Part shown: positions 21,396-32,678 of the stretch, one piece after another
Numbering within the stretch: position 1 is the first letter of the stretch
Layout: every line of letters starts with the position of its first letter
Assembly (NCBI GenBank): GCA_015143295.1
Contig: JABCRI010000866.1
Location: 1-64,000, forward strand
DNA: 64,000 nt
Origin: Tetracentron sinense
Taxonomy: Eukaryota; Streptophyta; Magnoliopsida; Trochodendrales; Trochodendraceae
Reading direction: 5' to 3'
Made by a program: the position numbers and the translations under genes
Notes under the pieces: generated by a model
Database searches by the model: none
Told to the model about the DNA's origin: nothing
What the model saw: the letters and a program-made list of their open reading frames with translations, nothing else

Positions 21396-22339
21396 AAACT
21401 AGAATTTTAAAGACAAAACTAGAAATTAAGCAATTAATAAAGTTAAAAGAAATTGAAAGCAAGACTAGGGATAGAGGGATTACCTCCCCGAAAATAGGGA
21501 AAACTTTTGGACAAAGAGGGATTCTCCAAAAAAAACTCCAAACTTAGAAAATCCTTGGATTGAACTCGAAAAACCGAGAGAGGGGTGAAATTGGTGAACT
21601 TTGAAGGAAGGGAGGAGGGGTATTTATAGTGTTTCAGAATAGTCCCCGCGTCGTTTTAAAGGGTGTGATTTAATATATTTTAATGAATAGTAAAGAGGTG
21701 TGAACAGTGAGGCAACAATGCGGATAACACTAAATTCGCGCCATTTTAAACGGCGGGATTTAATATATTTTACTATGAACAAATAAAAATAATAAAAATG
21801 GTGTTCCAGTACAAGTGAGGGCCACATGGGGTGGCGCCTTTTAAAAGGGCAAGGTTGCCTTTCAGGCCCTGTTTGGCTCTTCAAAAAATTGATTTTTTGG
21901 GTTTTTTTGTTTATACTCTTATTTGCCGAAAAACTGTTTTTGTCGCTTTAAGCCCGTTTTGAGCCCGAAAATAGTCAAAATTGAACTCATAAAATCCAGA
22001 AAAATATTTTAGATAAAACATGAATTTTTCAGCACTTTTTAGGGGCATTTTGCTCATTTTGCACTTTAGGGGCATTTTGGACATTTTCTACCATTTTAAG
22101 TCCAAATTAATCCCAAAAATAGCCAAAATTCATCAAAAAATTTGTAAAATCATTTTAAACCAAATGAAAACTTTTTAGCACTTTTTCAGGGTATTTTGAT
22201 CATTTTTCACCCTGGGGTATTTTGGTCATTTTTTACCTCTGAACTGTTTTTGAAAATCGAAACACCTGGAAAGAGGGTTTTTAAAAGGGCTTTTAAGAGT
22301 ATAAAAAAACTAGAGGGGTGCAAAATTGGGGTGCTTATA

Positions 22340-22354
22340 GTTGCCCCTCTTTGT
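22340..22354 (-). other. Polypurine tract of the Tat element
   Basis: Immediately before the 3' LTR on the minus strand: ACAAAGAGGGGCAAC. It primes plus-strand DNA synthesis in LTR elements. Confidence 0.6.
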
Positions 22355-22630
22355 CGGAGGGTGCGGACACGTGAACGACAAAGGTTATAAGATCTCAATT
22401 TTGCACGTGCGAAAGAACTTGTGAGTTTGAAGACAAAAGAGTCAAAAAAAGTTAAATTATGCTTAGACTGCTTGCCACAAATGGAATCCTAGAGGACGGG
22501 ATTGATGAGAGAACTTGTTCAGTTGTTGGAGATAGAGAAGAAATGGATGATTCATCCTTAGTGATGAAACATCCGAGATGAGAGAAAGATAATTCTTCAC
22601 CTCATTTCGGTGGAAAGAATTGAAAACATG

Positions 22631-23235
22631 TGAGTTTAGCCTCATCACAGGTGGGATTGATTAATTAAAGTATGGGTTTAGCCTCATCACAGGAGGGATT
22701 GCTTGATTGAAATGTACTTTTAGCCTCTTCACATGAGGGATTGACTTTGAAATGTTGCTTTTAACCTCTTCACAGGAGAGATCGATTTTGATGTGTTACT
22801 TTTAGCCTCTTCACAGGAGGGATCGATTTTTACATGTTGTCTTTAGCCTCTTCATAGGAGGGATCAATTTTGAACTGTTGCTTTTAGCCTCTTCACAGGA
22901 GGGATCGAAAGTTTAACCTCTTCAAAGGAGGGATCAATTTTGAAGTGTTGCTTTTAGCCTCTTCACAAGAGGGATCGATTTTGAAGTGTTGCTTTTAGCC
23001 TCTTCACAAGAGAGATCGAAAGTTTTACCTCTTCACAGGAGGGATCGATTTTGCTTTTAGCCTCTTCATAGGAGAGATCAAAAGTTTAACCTCTTCACAG
23101 GAGGGATCGATTTTGAAGTGTTACTTTTAGCCTCTTCACAGGAGAGATCGAAAGTTTAACCTCTTCACAGGAGGGATCAATTTTGAAGTGTTTCTTTTAG
23201 CCTCTTCACAGGAGGGATCGATTTTGAAATATTGA
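22631..23235. repeat. Minisatellite A in the Tat 3' region
   Basis: About 14 copies of a 40-50 bp unit around TTTTAGCCTCTTCACAGGAG, followed by GGATCGATTTTGAAGTGTTG, with unit-length variants. Confidence 0.85.
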
Positions 23236-23239
23236 AGAT

Positions 23240-23612
23240 TGAAATGAGTGGGTGACAACCATTCCGATGTCAACCAGATGGGTGATCAGAGGGTGGATGA
23301 CAACACATTACGATGTCAACCGGACTGAAAAGGGTGGATGACAACCATAGCGATGTCTATAGGTTTGAAAGGGTGGATGACAGGTTTGGCGATGTCAGCT
23401 AGATTGAAATGGTGGATGAAAAGTGGGACGATGTCATCCGGTTTGAAAGGGTGGATGAGAAGCGGGACGATATCATTCAGATTAAAAGGGTGGATGACAA
23501 CCATAGCGATGTCTATAGGTTTGAAAGGGTGGATGACAAGTTTGGCTATGTCAGCCAGATTGAAAGGGTGGATGACATGCTGGGCGATGTCAACCAGATT
23601 GAAAGGAAAGTG
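23240..23612. repeat. Minisatellite B (39-bp unit) in the Tat 3' region
   Basis: GAAAGGGTGGATGACAACCA with GCGATGTC and a following TATAGGTTT/CCAGATT; about nine copies at 39-bp spacing. Because 39 is a multiple of three, spurious long frames stay open on both strands (23316-23738, 23338-23688, 23409-23624). Confidence 0.85.
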
Positions 23613-23689
23613 CATGAATTTTAGTTTGTGGGTGTTTTGCAATGCACAAGAATGCCAGAATGGTGCATTCGAGGTACCAGGGGTGTAAA

Positions 23690-24115
23690 TACGGAATGCT
23701 GGGAGTGCATATGGAAAGCTGAGAAGCGCATGGAGCACAGAGAAATGCTTACGGAAAGCTGAGAAGCACGAAGAAATGCTTACGGAAAGCCAAGATGCAC
23801 ACGGAGCACAGGTAAATGCTTACGGAAAGCCGAGATGCGCACAAAGCGTTGGGAATTGCTTACGAAAAGCCGAGATACGCACGGAGCGTGGGGAATGCTT
23901 ATGGAAAGCTGAGATATGCACGGAATGCAAAAAAATACTTACGAAAAGCTAAGATGTGCACGGAGCGTGGGGAATGCTTACGGAAAGCTGAGATGTGTAC
24001 GGAGTGAAAAAAAATGCTTACGGAAAGCTGAGATGCGCACGGAGCACGAGAAAATGCTTACAAAAAGCTAAGATGTGTACGGAGTGCAAAAAATATTTTT
24101 CGGGATGCTCAGAGA
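23690..24115. repeat. Minisatellite C in the Tat 3' region
   Basis: About eleven variants of AATGCTTACGGAAAGCTGAG with ATGCGCACGGAGC, spaced roughly 30-46 bp. The open frames at 23816-24189 only follow the repeat. Confidence 0.85.
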
Positions 24116-24139
24116 CCCTTTTGAGAATCGAGCTTCACT

Positions 24140-24650
24140 TATTTCATTTGGCTAATGGATGTGTGTGTAGTTTGTTATGTGTGATATGAGTGCATAGTGC
24201 AACTACGTCGATGTGTCTGCATAGAGTGCGACTTATTTTGTGAGTGTCTATGGTGCAGATGTGTGTGAATAGTCAACTAACATCGTGATTATGTGTGTGC
24301 GGCGTGGTTGACCATGTGGAATGTGCGTACAGAGAGCAACTAACATTGTGAATGCTATGCGGCTAACTATGTGAATGTGTGTGCAAAGTTTTATTAACAT
24401 TGTGAATGCACGTGCGCAGTGAGTGACAAATGTGTGTGTAGTGCAAACACATGTGGTGGCTATACAATATGCACCTAAGTAGAAGTAAGCATAATGCAAC
24501 TAATCTATGTAGATATATGTGCAGAGTGTGACTTACTTAATGTGCATGCCTAGTGAGCTAACATGGCGAACGTGTGTGCATAGTGTGACAAACTATGTGA
24601 AAGCATGTAGTGTAGATAACATTGTGAATGTATGTGCAAAGTGAATGTAT
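24140..24650. repeat. Minisatellite D, degenerate GTGTG-rich
   Basis: Loose repetition of GTGTGTGCATAGTG(C/A)AACTAACATTGTGAATG-like words with variable spacing; the weakest of the five arrays. Confidence 0.6.
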
Positions 24651-24930
24651 CAAATAAAACATATCAAGGGGTGCACCAAATGAGGTGGCTAACACAGAGC
24701 AATGCATCATATGCGATGCAACAGGAGGTGAACTGAATGAGGTGACTGACAAAGAGTGACGCATCAAACATGATGTATCTGGGGTGCACCGAATGAGGGT
24801 GGCTAACAAAGAATGACGCATCAAACATGATGTATTTGAGGTGCACCGAATAAGGGTGACTAACAAAGAGTGATGCATCAAACATGATGCATCTGGGGTG
24901 CACCGAATGAGGGTGACTAACAAAGATAAT
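24650..24930. repeat. Minisatellite E (about 57 bp)
   Basis: About five copies marked GTGCACCGAATGAGGGTGGC and GACGCATCAAACATGATG, at roughly 57-60 bp spacing. The frames at 24558-25020 are repeat artefacts. Confidence 0.8.
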
Positions 24931-25924
24931 GGAAATGGGTGTGAATGTCCATGTGTTCATGTGCAATTTGTGAAGCATGTGCAATGTAGGATGTAGTTGA
25001 CATATGCGTATGCATGACATGCGATGAATATGAAAAACATGACTCGCTCTATAATCCAGTCTTGCTCTTGCTTCAGGATGACTTGAGATCCTACGCTTCG
25101 CCTGCTTTAGTTGGAGAGCTTGCTATAGAGAAATTGATTTCGACCAAGTCATAAGACACATCGGACACTGATTATAGACCAAATAAAACCATTTTAAAAA
25201 CAAATGGCTTTTGAGTTTTTTTAAAATAAGTGCTTTCCTTGCTCGTTAGTTTGTGAGGGGCTTGCCCTTACTGAAGATTTTAATGCTTTGCCCCCATAGG
25301 GCAGGATATAGCAACGAGCAATGTTGATCTTCTGGGCTCAGCCAAGGAAGATAGTTACTCAATTCTGACTTTATTGCATGCTGAATCTGGTCTTGCTTGG
25401 AGCCAAGGGCTTCGGATTGCAAACAACATTGAGTTCTTCAGTCTGAGTTGCTTGCAGATATGTTGTCGGGGATCTGGGATAACCGTTGTCAGGATCCTAT
25501 TACCGGAGTTCAACTTTTCCCTTTTTACCCTTGGAATGACCAAGTCTAGGGATTGCATAATTTTGCGCAATGAGGCCATTTTCGATTTTCACTCATGCCT
25601 GCGAAATTGATTTACTTGTTCCCTTTTTTGCCCATGATAACAACATCAAGGCTGGGCTCGCATAATTTTTGCGCCACAGCTCCATTTCTGGTTTTCACTG
25701 GGCTTGCGATTTTCTAAGTCAAACTATCCTCTCCTGTCATTGACTGGTGGATTTGATACAACTGTTACATACTTGTCTGTCAATCTACCAATACACTTAA
25801 TCTCTGAGGGAGCTAGGAGGACTTAGGATAGGACAAAGCATAGGCTAGGGGTCAATGATTTGGGACACCCTTTTCGTTTTGAGCTTTCTTGAACAGTTTT
25901 GTAAAGCTTTGACCTTTGTCTATT
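24931..25924 (-). other. Tat internal sequence without recognisable coding
   Basis: Both strands were read for pol motifs (YVDD, DTG-type, integrase HHCC/DDE) and none was seen. Small frames (25355-25610, overlapping on both strands) match nothing. The nested Copia follows at 25930. Confidence 0.5.
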
Positions 25925-25929
25925 CTTTT

Positions 25930-27427
25930 TGTAAAGTCTATGTTTTTTGTGTTGGTATATTCCGGTGTCAAAAAAAGTGAGTCTAGGTGTGTAGGTGTCT
26001 GTCTTGTGTCATTACCTTCAAGCATCCACGCCAAAGCGAAGTTGAAGACCAAAGAAGACCGGTTGATCCACTCGGTTGATCATTTCCTTCATAGGATGGT
26101 AAGTGACCTAGATACCATGTGACCATAGGTGGGATTTGACCTAGAATAATCCTAACATGATGCCTTAGGTGGTAAGTGTCTTAGTCTAATCATACGGACC
26201 CTAGGTGATGAGATAAGTACTACAAAACAAGTTAACAATGCTGAAATTTTTTCAAAAAACCAAGGTTTCTTGTTTTAGGCATATCTCCCAAACCGTAGCT
26301 CTGATTTTACTCTATAATATGTCATATCGACTGCGTTAAAAGGAGCTACAACTTTTGTGAAGGGACCAAGAGCTGAAAATGACATTTTAAATTCATTTTT
26401 AGCCTCAGGGTCGACCCCAGGCGTTTAGGGTTGACCCTGAAGTTCTAAAAATTAGTATGGGAAAATTTTCCAGCAAGTTCAAATTTTGAGGGTCGACCCC
26501 CAAGGATAGTTGGGTCAACCTAAGTGTACATTTTGGTCGACCTAACTATCCTTGGGGGTTGACCCTAATATGGGAAACTTGCCTAATTCTTTTTTTGGTT
26601 CCCTCTTTGGTTTTAAACCGTTTTAAGCAACTTCTAAGCTTGGTTTTGCTTCCCTATAAAGTGTGAACCCCTCTAGTTCATGAAGCATAATTTTGGGAGA
26701 GTATAGAGAGGGTTTTTAACTCCATCTAGAGTTCATAAAAGGTCTGGAATATTATAGTTCTCCTCCCCTTGGTTAGCTTCCTTCAACTTAGAGTTTGCAA
26801 GCCTAAAGCTACAATTTTGCTTGTTTGGACTTGTGCATTGAAGGAGTCTATCTAGGTATTGATTTCCATCAACCCATTCTGGATAGAACACCTTGGCTGG
26901 AGTATTTTGGAGCCTTTGCGAAGGAGATCGATCTGAGTTGGATTGTGGTAGTGTGATTTGATTGATGGAACTGAAGCCATCATTGACGGAGATCGATCGG
27001 AAGGTCGTGGATTGTTTTTGAGACACAAAGAGAAGTACAAGCGACTGCGGTTGATCATGGGAATTGAGAGTACGTGATGACTTTTCGAGGCATGGAGGAC
27101 TAAAAACTGAAGGATCGTAGTGTCGAGTCCGAAGGAGTCAAGTTCAAGTCTTATAAGTTCTTATTTACTTTGTCTTAGTGGATTCTCGTGGCTGAACTTG
27201 GTCCCGTGGTTTTTCCCGGAAGGGTTTCCACGTAAAAATCCTTGTGTTATGGTTTGCTTGGTTTTCTATTTCCGCACTTAAATTTTATCATCCCTTAAGC
27301 TAATAACTTAATTGTTAAAATCATCAAAATGGTAGATAGACTTTTAAAGAAACCGAACCATCCCCTTGAACTTGTGAGATTCTCAACTCAAACATCGGAT
27401 TTGAGGTTCAGCGAATTTATTTTTTCA
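25930..27427 (+). repeat. 5' LTR of the gag-only Copia (1498 bp)
   Basis: TGTAAAGTCTATG...TTATTTTTTCA. I count about ten mismatches against the 3' LTR in the first 115 aligned bases and fewer per 100 bases further in, so the insertion is not recent. A TATA box (CTATAAAG) is at 26654. Palindromic GGGTCGACCC-type words lie at 26407-26439 and 26488-26566. The frames at 25852-26122 and 26733-27058 are not genes. Confidence 0.9.
26407..26566. repeat. Palindrome cluster in the Copia 5' LTR
   Basis: GGGTCGACCC and GGGTTGACCC recur, and GGGTCGACCCCCAAGGATAG pairs with CTATCCTTGGGGGTTGACCC about 40 bases on, giving a long potential hairpin upstream of the TATA box. The counterpart in the 3' LTR is at 31643-31802. 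Confidence 0.75.
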
Positions 27428-27429
27428 AT

Positions 27430-27444
27430 TGGTATCAGAGCGGG
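27430..27444 (+). other. Primer binding site of the gag-only Copia
   Basis: TGGTATCAGAGCGGG two bases after the 5' LTR: complementary to initiator tRNA-Met, standard for Copia. Confidence 0.9.
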
Positions 27445-27490
27445 TTCACTTATTTTTTAGTGTGATCTTGTCTCATTCTTTTCGGTGAAT

Positions 27491-29286
27491 ATGAATCTCC
27501 AAAGAGAGGGAGGATCCATCTCTTGCCCCCCATTATTTTATGGGAATAAGTATGCCTATTGGAAAGCTCGAATGAAAGCGTTTCTAAAATCACTAGATGA
27601 GAGAGTATGGTTCTCCATGGAACAAGGTTAGACCCATCCAACAAAGACCATAAATGACCAGACCTTCCCTAAACCTTCTTCTGAATGGACCAATGTAGAA
27701 CTTGAAAGTTGTAGTTGGAATAGTAAGGGTCTAAATGCAATTTTCGCCGCTGTCAAAAATAAGAATTTCGACGTATTTCTAAATATGACACTTCGAAGGA
27801 GGCATGGGAAATTCTTTAAATTACCCATGAAGGGAGTACAACTGTCAAGATCTCCAAACTTCAATTGTTGTCCTCTAAGTTTGAAAAGTTGATGATTGAT
27901 GATAATGAAACTTTTGATAGTTTTTATGCCAATCTGAGTGACATTGTCAATTCTAGCTTCAATCTAAGGGAAAAAATTCCTGAGTCCAAAATTGTTAGAA
28001 AAATTTTGAGATCTCTACCTGAGAGATTTCGATCGAACATTACTGCCATCGAAGAGAGCAAAAATGTCGATGCTCTTAAACTTGAAGAATTGGTTGGTTC
28101 TCTCCAAACCTATGAGTTAAATCTGAACCCACCTAAAAAACAAAAATCTATTGCCTTGAAATCCATCAAGGAATCCATAGATGGTTCAGATAATGACTCT
28201 AAGGATGAAGAAGAAGAGTTGGCTTTATTTTCGAAGAAATTTAGAAAATTTTTGAAACTTAATAAGAGATTCAATCCGAAAAGATAAAAATCTTTTGAAA
28301 AGCCCAAGTCCAAGAACTTTGAAAACAAGAAACATTTTAAAAGTGTGGACAAGAAATACCAAGGTGTTCAATGCTATGAATGTCAAGGCTACGGCCATGT
28401 TGCTGCTGAGTGCTCTAATAAGAAAAGATTTAAGGGCAAGGAATGGGATGACAGTGAATCTGAATCTGAGAAATCAGGTAGTTCTTCTTGTAAAAAGACT
28501 AGGGGTTATATGGCCTTCTCTGCATCCTTATCTGGGATTGAGGAATCTTCTTCAAATGTTGTGAGTAACCAACACTGTAGGGATGGTGAGGAGGATGATG
28601 AGAGTTAGAATGACTTAGATTTTGAGGGAGAGCTTGAGGCAGTCTATGATGAACTATTTCAGGAATACCTAAAGCTGAAAAATGTTCAGTTTTTCATGTC
28701 CAAAAAGATCAAATCTATTGAAATGGAAAAAGGTGCCTTAGACCAAGTGGCTTCAGGGATGAGAGCTCTTGTGTCACAGCTTGAGGAAGAGAAGGCTTCC
28801 CTCCTTTCCAAGACTCAGCTACTTGAATCTGATTTATATGTTTGTCTTGATGAAAAGACAAGTCTTGAAATCAAGTTGGCTGATCTTGAGCAAAATCAGA
28901 GGTGTGGAGATGAGAAGGGAACTCCATCCACCTCGAACACTGAGCCTGGTGCTAAAAGGCGCCCTCCTACTAAAGGGAAAGACCCTTCTACTCAGAAATT
29001 CATTCCTACATGTCATAGATGTGGAGTGAAGGGTCATATTAAGCCTCGATGTCCTAAACTTAGAAGAATGCTCAATCATGGTTTTGAGAACCACAACAAC
29101 TTTAATGAGAATCTTCAAAGGAGAGTTGAGGTCCTAGTGGAGAAGTTTAAGAGTTTGTGTAAAGATGTGAGGAAGATGGCTCACAACTCTAGACAGTGGC
29201 ATGGTCATGACACTCCTCATGCTAGATATAAAGGAGGTAACAGGGAAAACCATAATATCCGCTATAATTCTAGGACTCAATCCTGA
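27491..29286 (+). pseudogene. Copia gag with two CCHC zinc knuckles and a coiled-coil spacer
   Basis: Starts at ATG 27491 (MNLQREGGSISCPPLFYGNK, YAYWKARMKAFLKSLDE: DUF4219-type start), with a TAG near 27628 and a frameshift before about 27840. It then stays in one frame: ISKLQLLSSKFEKLMIDDNE, FDSFYANLSDIVNSSF, LRSLPERF (UBN2). TAA at 28285 is followed in frame by zinc knuckle 1, CYECQGYGHVAAEC (28372-28413, CX2CX4HX4C), then TAG at 28606. The last part has a Glu/Leu/Lys-rich coiled coil (about 28696-28890) and zinc knuckle 2, CHRCGVKGHIKPRC (29011-29052). The frame closes at 29286. Gag packages RNA. Four lesions make this copy defective. Confidence 0.85.
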
Positions 29287-31154
29287 AAAATGAGGAACAG
29301 GAGGAAGAGGCAAAAGGTCATACCTACCTCAATTGAAACGGTTAGAAACCAAAGGGTCAATCAAATTTCTAAAATCGCTAGGGTGAGAAAGGAAGACCTG
29401 AAGGGCTTCACTTAGCCTATGCCTGTCATAGCCTAGGGTGTGCTGTTAGTGTTTTATCTTGTCCTAGTGTTATGTTATTTGTGTATACTAGTTTTTTTTT
29501 TTTGTATTTATTTGGTTTGGTATGTTTTTTTGTTTTCTTTATTTTGAAAAATCCAAAAACATTGAAAAACCATAAAATCCAAAAAGATTTTTTTCATGTT
29601 GCCCTTGTTTGACTTGCATGATCTGCATTCCTTGTATGATCTTTATTTCTATACTTGTCTAGGGTTGAACATGAGTTTGTTGCTGATTGAGGATATATCA
29701 CCTGCATAGTCTCTTGGTTATGCTAAAAATTAGACTGATTTTACCTTGAACAGTTAGAGACTTATTCATGTGTGTATGTTCACAAATTTCACATACACTC
29801 TGACTGATTCTGTTGGGAGATCTATTTTCCAATCTGTAAGTGTTTGACTTATCCCATAAGTGTGACCTTGGATGACCAATCTAGAATGGCCATATTTGTT
29901 AGTCATCCTCATTTTGTGTATCCTCCATAAGCTAAAATTGTTGCAATGAAAAGGGCTACCTACTGGGATAGTGTAAAAGTCACTATTGGAGGCAAACAGT
30001 ATGAAATGGCTACCTAGGCGGACAGTAGGTATCTATCTGGGTCACTAAAGTGAAAGCCCCTGCTGCCAATAGTCAGGACTACCTACCTGGATAGTGTGAA
30101 AGCCATCACTGCATGAAAAAATATGATCAGATAAAGATCATCAAAAGAAATCTCACAATGTTTGGAGTTATTTCACCAAAAAAAAAATATTGAGTCAAAT
30201 AAAATGGAAAAGGAGCACTAAAATATAAAAAATCATCATATCTGAATCTAACTAGGTTTGACTTCTAAGATGTATATCTCCAGAGTCCCCTTAGTGGTTA
30301 ATGTCATATCCTTGGAAAGAGAAAGAAACCTTGATCCAGTAACTTGTCAGACCACCACTACACACAATTGCTTTACTTTTGAACTGTTCACTAAATCTGT
30401 CTAAGTGAATTGGCTATGCTTTAGCATTCCATGAGATTTAGTTAGATGTGTATCCTCAGTCAAACAAACTAATCATGTTCTTCATTGGATTTATAATTTT
30501 AAATTACTACTACTTGAAATGCTTTTGATGCATGTTTGTGTAGCACATGATATTTTTTGTGTGTTTCTTTTTATTTGGTAGGGGCCTTTCTAGCATAAGT
30601 GCCCTGTTTTTTGTGGTATCATTTATCTTAGGGGGAGAAGATCAAGTTGAGTTGTTGAGGGGGAGTTCTGTGTCTGAGTTGTTGAGGGAGAGTTTGTGCT
30701 TTATGTTTCTATCCCGCTCCCTGCTCTTTAGTCCCTCATTGTCTGTTTTTGATTGGTTGTATTGTGGTTGCCTTGATATTGTACTTTTGTTAAATTGGTA
30801 TATTTTTTGGAATATTGGCTTCCTGCCTTCCTTTGGAAATTGTGCCAAAAAGGGAGAGAATGTTAGGGTAGTATTTCCCTAGGTCAGTACATTCCTTGCT
30901 TCACCTGTGATTACTTATTTTCATATTCCATACATGCTTCACTGGGTATTTTGTTTTTGAGCATGTGCAAGTGTAAGGTTGCAGCAGATAAATTTCCTTG
31001 AAAAGAGCTTCAGTGTATTGATTTAAGAATATTTTTCAATTGATGTCATGTAAGAGTGTTGGAGTCATGTAATGTCTTAATTCATCGTTTTGATGTGTTT
31101 GGGTGAGTTTGTGTCAAGTCATATACTTCAGTTTGGCTTTGCCACAGAATTGCC
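29287..31154 (+). other. Non-coding 3' internal region of the gag-only Copia
   Basis: No pol motif is visible. 29940-30115 contains three copies of a GCTACCTAC..GGATAGTGT..AAAGTCACT-like block, and 30630-30690 has two GTTGAGGGGGAG runs that look like spare polypurine tracts. The frame at 30547-30882 (111 residues, hydrophobic) matches nothing and is probably chance. Confidence 0.55.
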
Positions 31155-31166
31155 AAAGGGGGAGAT
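31155..31166 (+). other. Polypurine tract of the gag-only Copia
   Basis: AAAGGGGGAGAT directly before the 3' LTR, the usual Copia form. Confidence 0.9.
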
Positions 31167-32673
31167 TGTAAAGTCCATGTCTTTTGTGTTGGCATATTCC
31201 GGTGTCAAAACAAGTGAGTCTAGGTGTCTAGGTGTGTGTCTTGTGTCACTAACTTTAAGCATCCACGCCAAAGCGAATTTGAAGACCAAAGAAGACTGGT
31301 TGATCCACTCGGTTGATCATTTCCTTCATAGGATGCTAAGTGACCTAAATACTATGTGATCATAGGTGGGATTTGACCTAGAATAATCCTAACATGATGC
31401 CTTAGGTGGTAAGTGTCCTAGTCTAATCATACGGACCCTAGGTGATGAGATAAGTAGTGCAAAACAAGTTAACAATGCTGAAATTTTTTCAAAAAACCAA
31501 GGTTACTTGTTTTGGGCATATCTCCCAAACCGTAGCTCTGATTTTACTCCATAATATGTCAAATCGACTGCATCGAAAAGAGCTACAACTTTTTTCAAGG
31601 AACTAGAGCTGAAAACGAATTTTTAAATTCATTTTTAGCCTCAGGTTCGACCCTGGGCATTTAGGGTCGACCCTGAAGTGGTAAAAATTAGTATGGGGAA
31701 ATTTTCCAGCAAGTTCAAATTTTGAGGGTCGACCCCCAAGGATTGTTGGGTTGACCCAAGTGTACATTTTGGTCGACCCAACTATCCTTGGGGGTCGACC
31801 CTGATATGGGAAACTTGCCTAATTCATTTTTTTAGTTCCCTCTTTGGTTTTAAACCGTTTTAAACAACTTCTAAGCTTGGTTTTGCTTCCCTATAAAGTG
31901 TGAACCCCTCTAGTTTGTGGAGCACAACTTTGGGAGAGTATAGAGAAGGTTTTTAACTCCCTCTGGTGTTCATAAAGGCTCTGGAATATTATAGTTCTCC
32001 TCCCCTTGGTTAGCTTCCTTCAACCTAAAGTTTGCAAGCCTAAAGCTACAATTTTGCTTGTTTGGACTTGTACATTGAAGGAGTCCATCTAAGTATTGGT
32101 TTCGATCAAACCATCAACCCGTTCTGGATAGAATACCTTGGCCGGAGTATTCCGGAGCCTTTGCGAAGGAGATTGATCTGAGTTGGATCGTGGTAGTTTG
32201 ATTTGATCGGTGGAATCCGAAGCCGTCATTAACGGAGATCGATCGGAAGGTCGTGGATTGTTTTTGAGACACAAAGAGAAGTACAAGCGGCTGCGGTTGA
32301 TCATGGGACTTGAGAGTACGTGATGACTTTTCGAGGTGTGGAGGACTAAGAACTGAAGGATTGTAGTGTCGAGTCCAAAGGAGTCAGGTTCGAGTCTTGT
32401 AAGTTCTTGTTTACTTTGTCTTAGTGGATTCTCATGGCTGGACTAGGTCCCGTGGTTTTTCCCGGAAAGGTTTCCACGTAAAAATCCTTGTGTTATGGTT
32501 TGCTTGGTTTTCTATTTCCGCACTTAAATTTTATCATCCCTTAAGCTAATAACTTAATTGTTAAAATCATCAAAAGGGTAGATAGACTTTTAAGGAAACC
32601 GAACCATTCCCTTGAACTTGTGAGATTTTCAACTCAAACATCGGATTTGAGGTTCACCGAATTTATTTTTTCA
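31167..32673 (+). repeat. 3' LTR of the gag-only Copia (1507 bp)
   Basis: TGTAAAGTCCATG...TTATTTTTTCA, matching the 5' LTR end to end with a TATA box at 31891 and the palindrome cluster at 31643-31802. Followed by the CTTTT duplication. Frames at 31090-31359 and 32089-32304 mirror those of the other LTR and are not genes. Confidence 0.9.
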
Positions 32674-32678
32674 CTTTT

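Larger units (their letters stand above)
19919..22339 (-). repeat. 3' LTR of the Tat element (2421 bp)
   Basis: Reads TGTGAGTACCTGAATTTTAA at the left and GGGGTGCTTATA at the right on the plus strand; the expected terminal CA has become TA. Pairs over its whole length with 36897-38974. It is longer because a block marked GGAAGGTGTTAGGCACC is present three times (about 20105, 20249 and 20474) against once in the partner. The two LTRs also share telomere-like AGGGTTTAACC runs, a 44-bp palindromic repeat and a TATA box (minus strand, 21629-21621). The frames at 20683-20958, 21624-21884 and 22196-22398 are not genes. Confidence 0.85.
25930..32673 (+). mobile_element. Gag-only Copia retrotransposon (6744 bp)
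   Basis: 5' LTR 25930-27427, PBS from 27430, gag 27491-29286, non-coding 3' region, PPT 31155-31166, 3' LTR 31167-32673. Perfect target duplication CTTTT at 25925-25929 and 32674-32678. Only about 3.7 kb lies between the LTRs, and after gag no protease, integrase or RT is seen. It is therefore a gag-carrying, pol-less element (the kind called TR-GAG in plants). It inserted into the internal region of the Tat element in the opposite orientation. Confidence 0.9.

Noticed and set aside
23316-23738. Open frames of 71-140 residues on both strands
   Set aside because: Produced by a 39-bp tandem repeat, whose period is a multiple of three; both strands open equally, with no start context or domain.
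22631-24930. CRISPR-like regularly spaced repeats
   Set aside because: Contiguous diverged minisatellites without unique spacers, in a plant retrotransposon.
24248-25020. Long minus-strand frames of 83-121 residues
   Set aside because: They follow the 57-bp and GTGTG-rich minisatellites of the Tat 3' region.
30547-30882. Hydrophobic 111-residue frame as an env-like gene of the Copia element
   Set aside because: No signal peptide pattern, no known motif, biased T-rich composition; likely chance.
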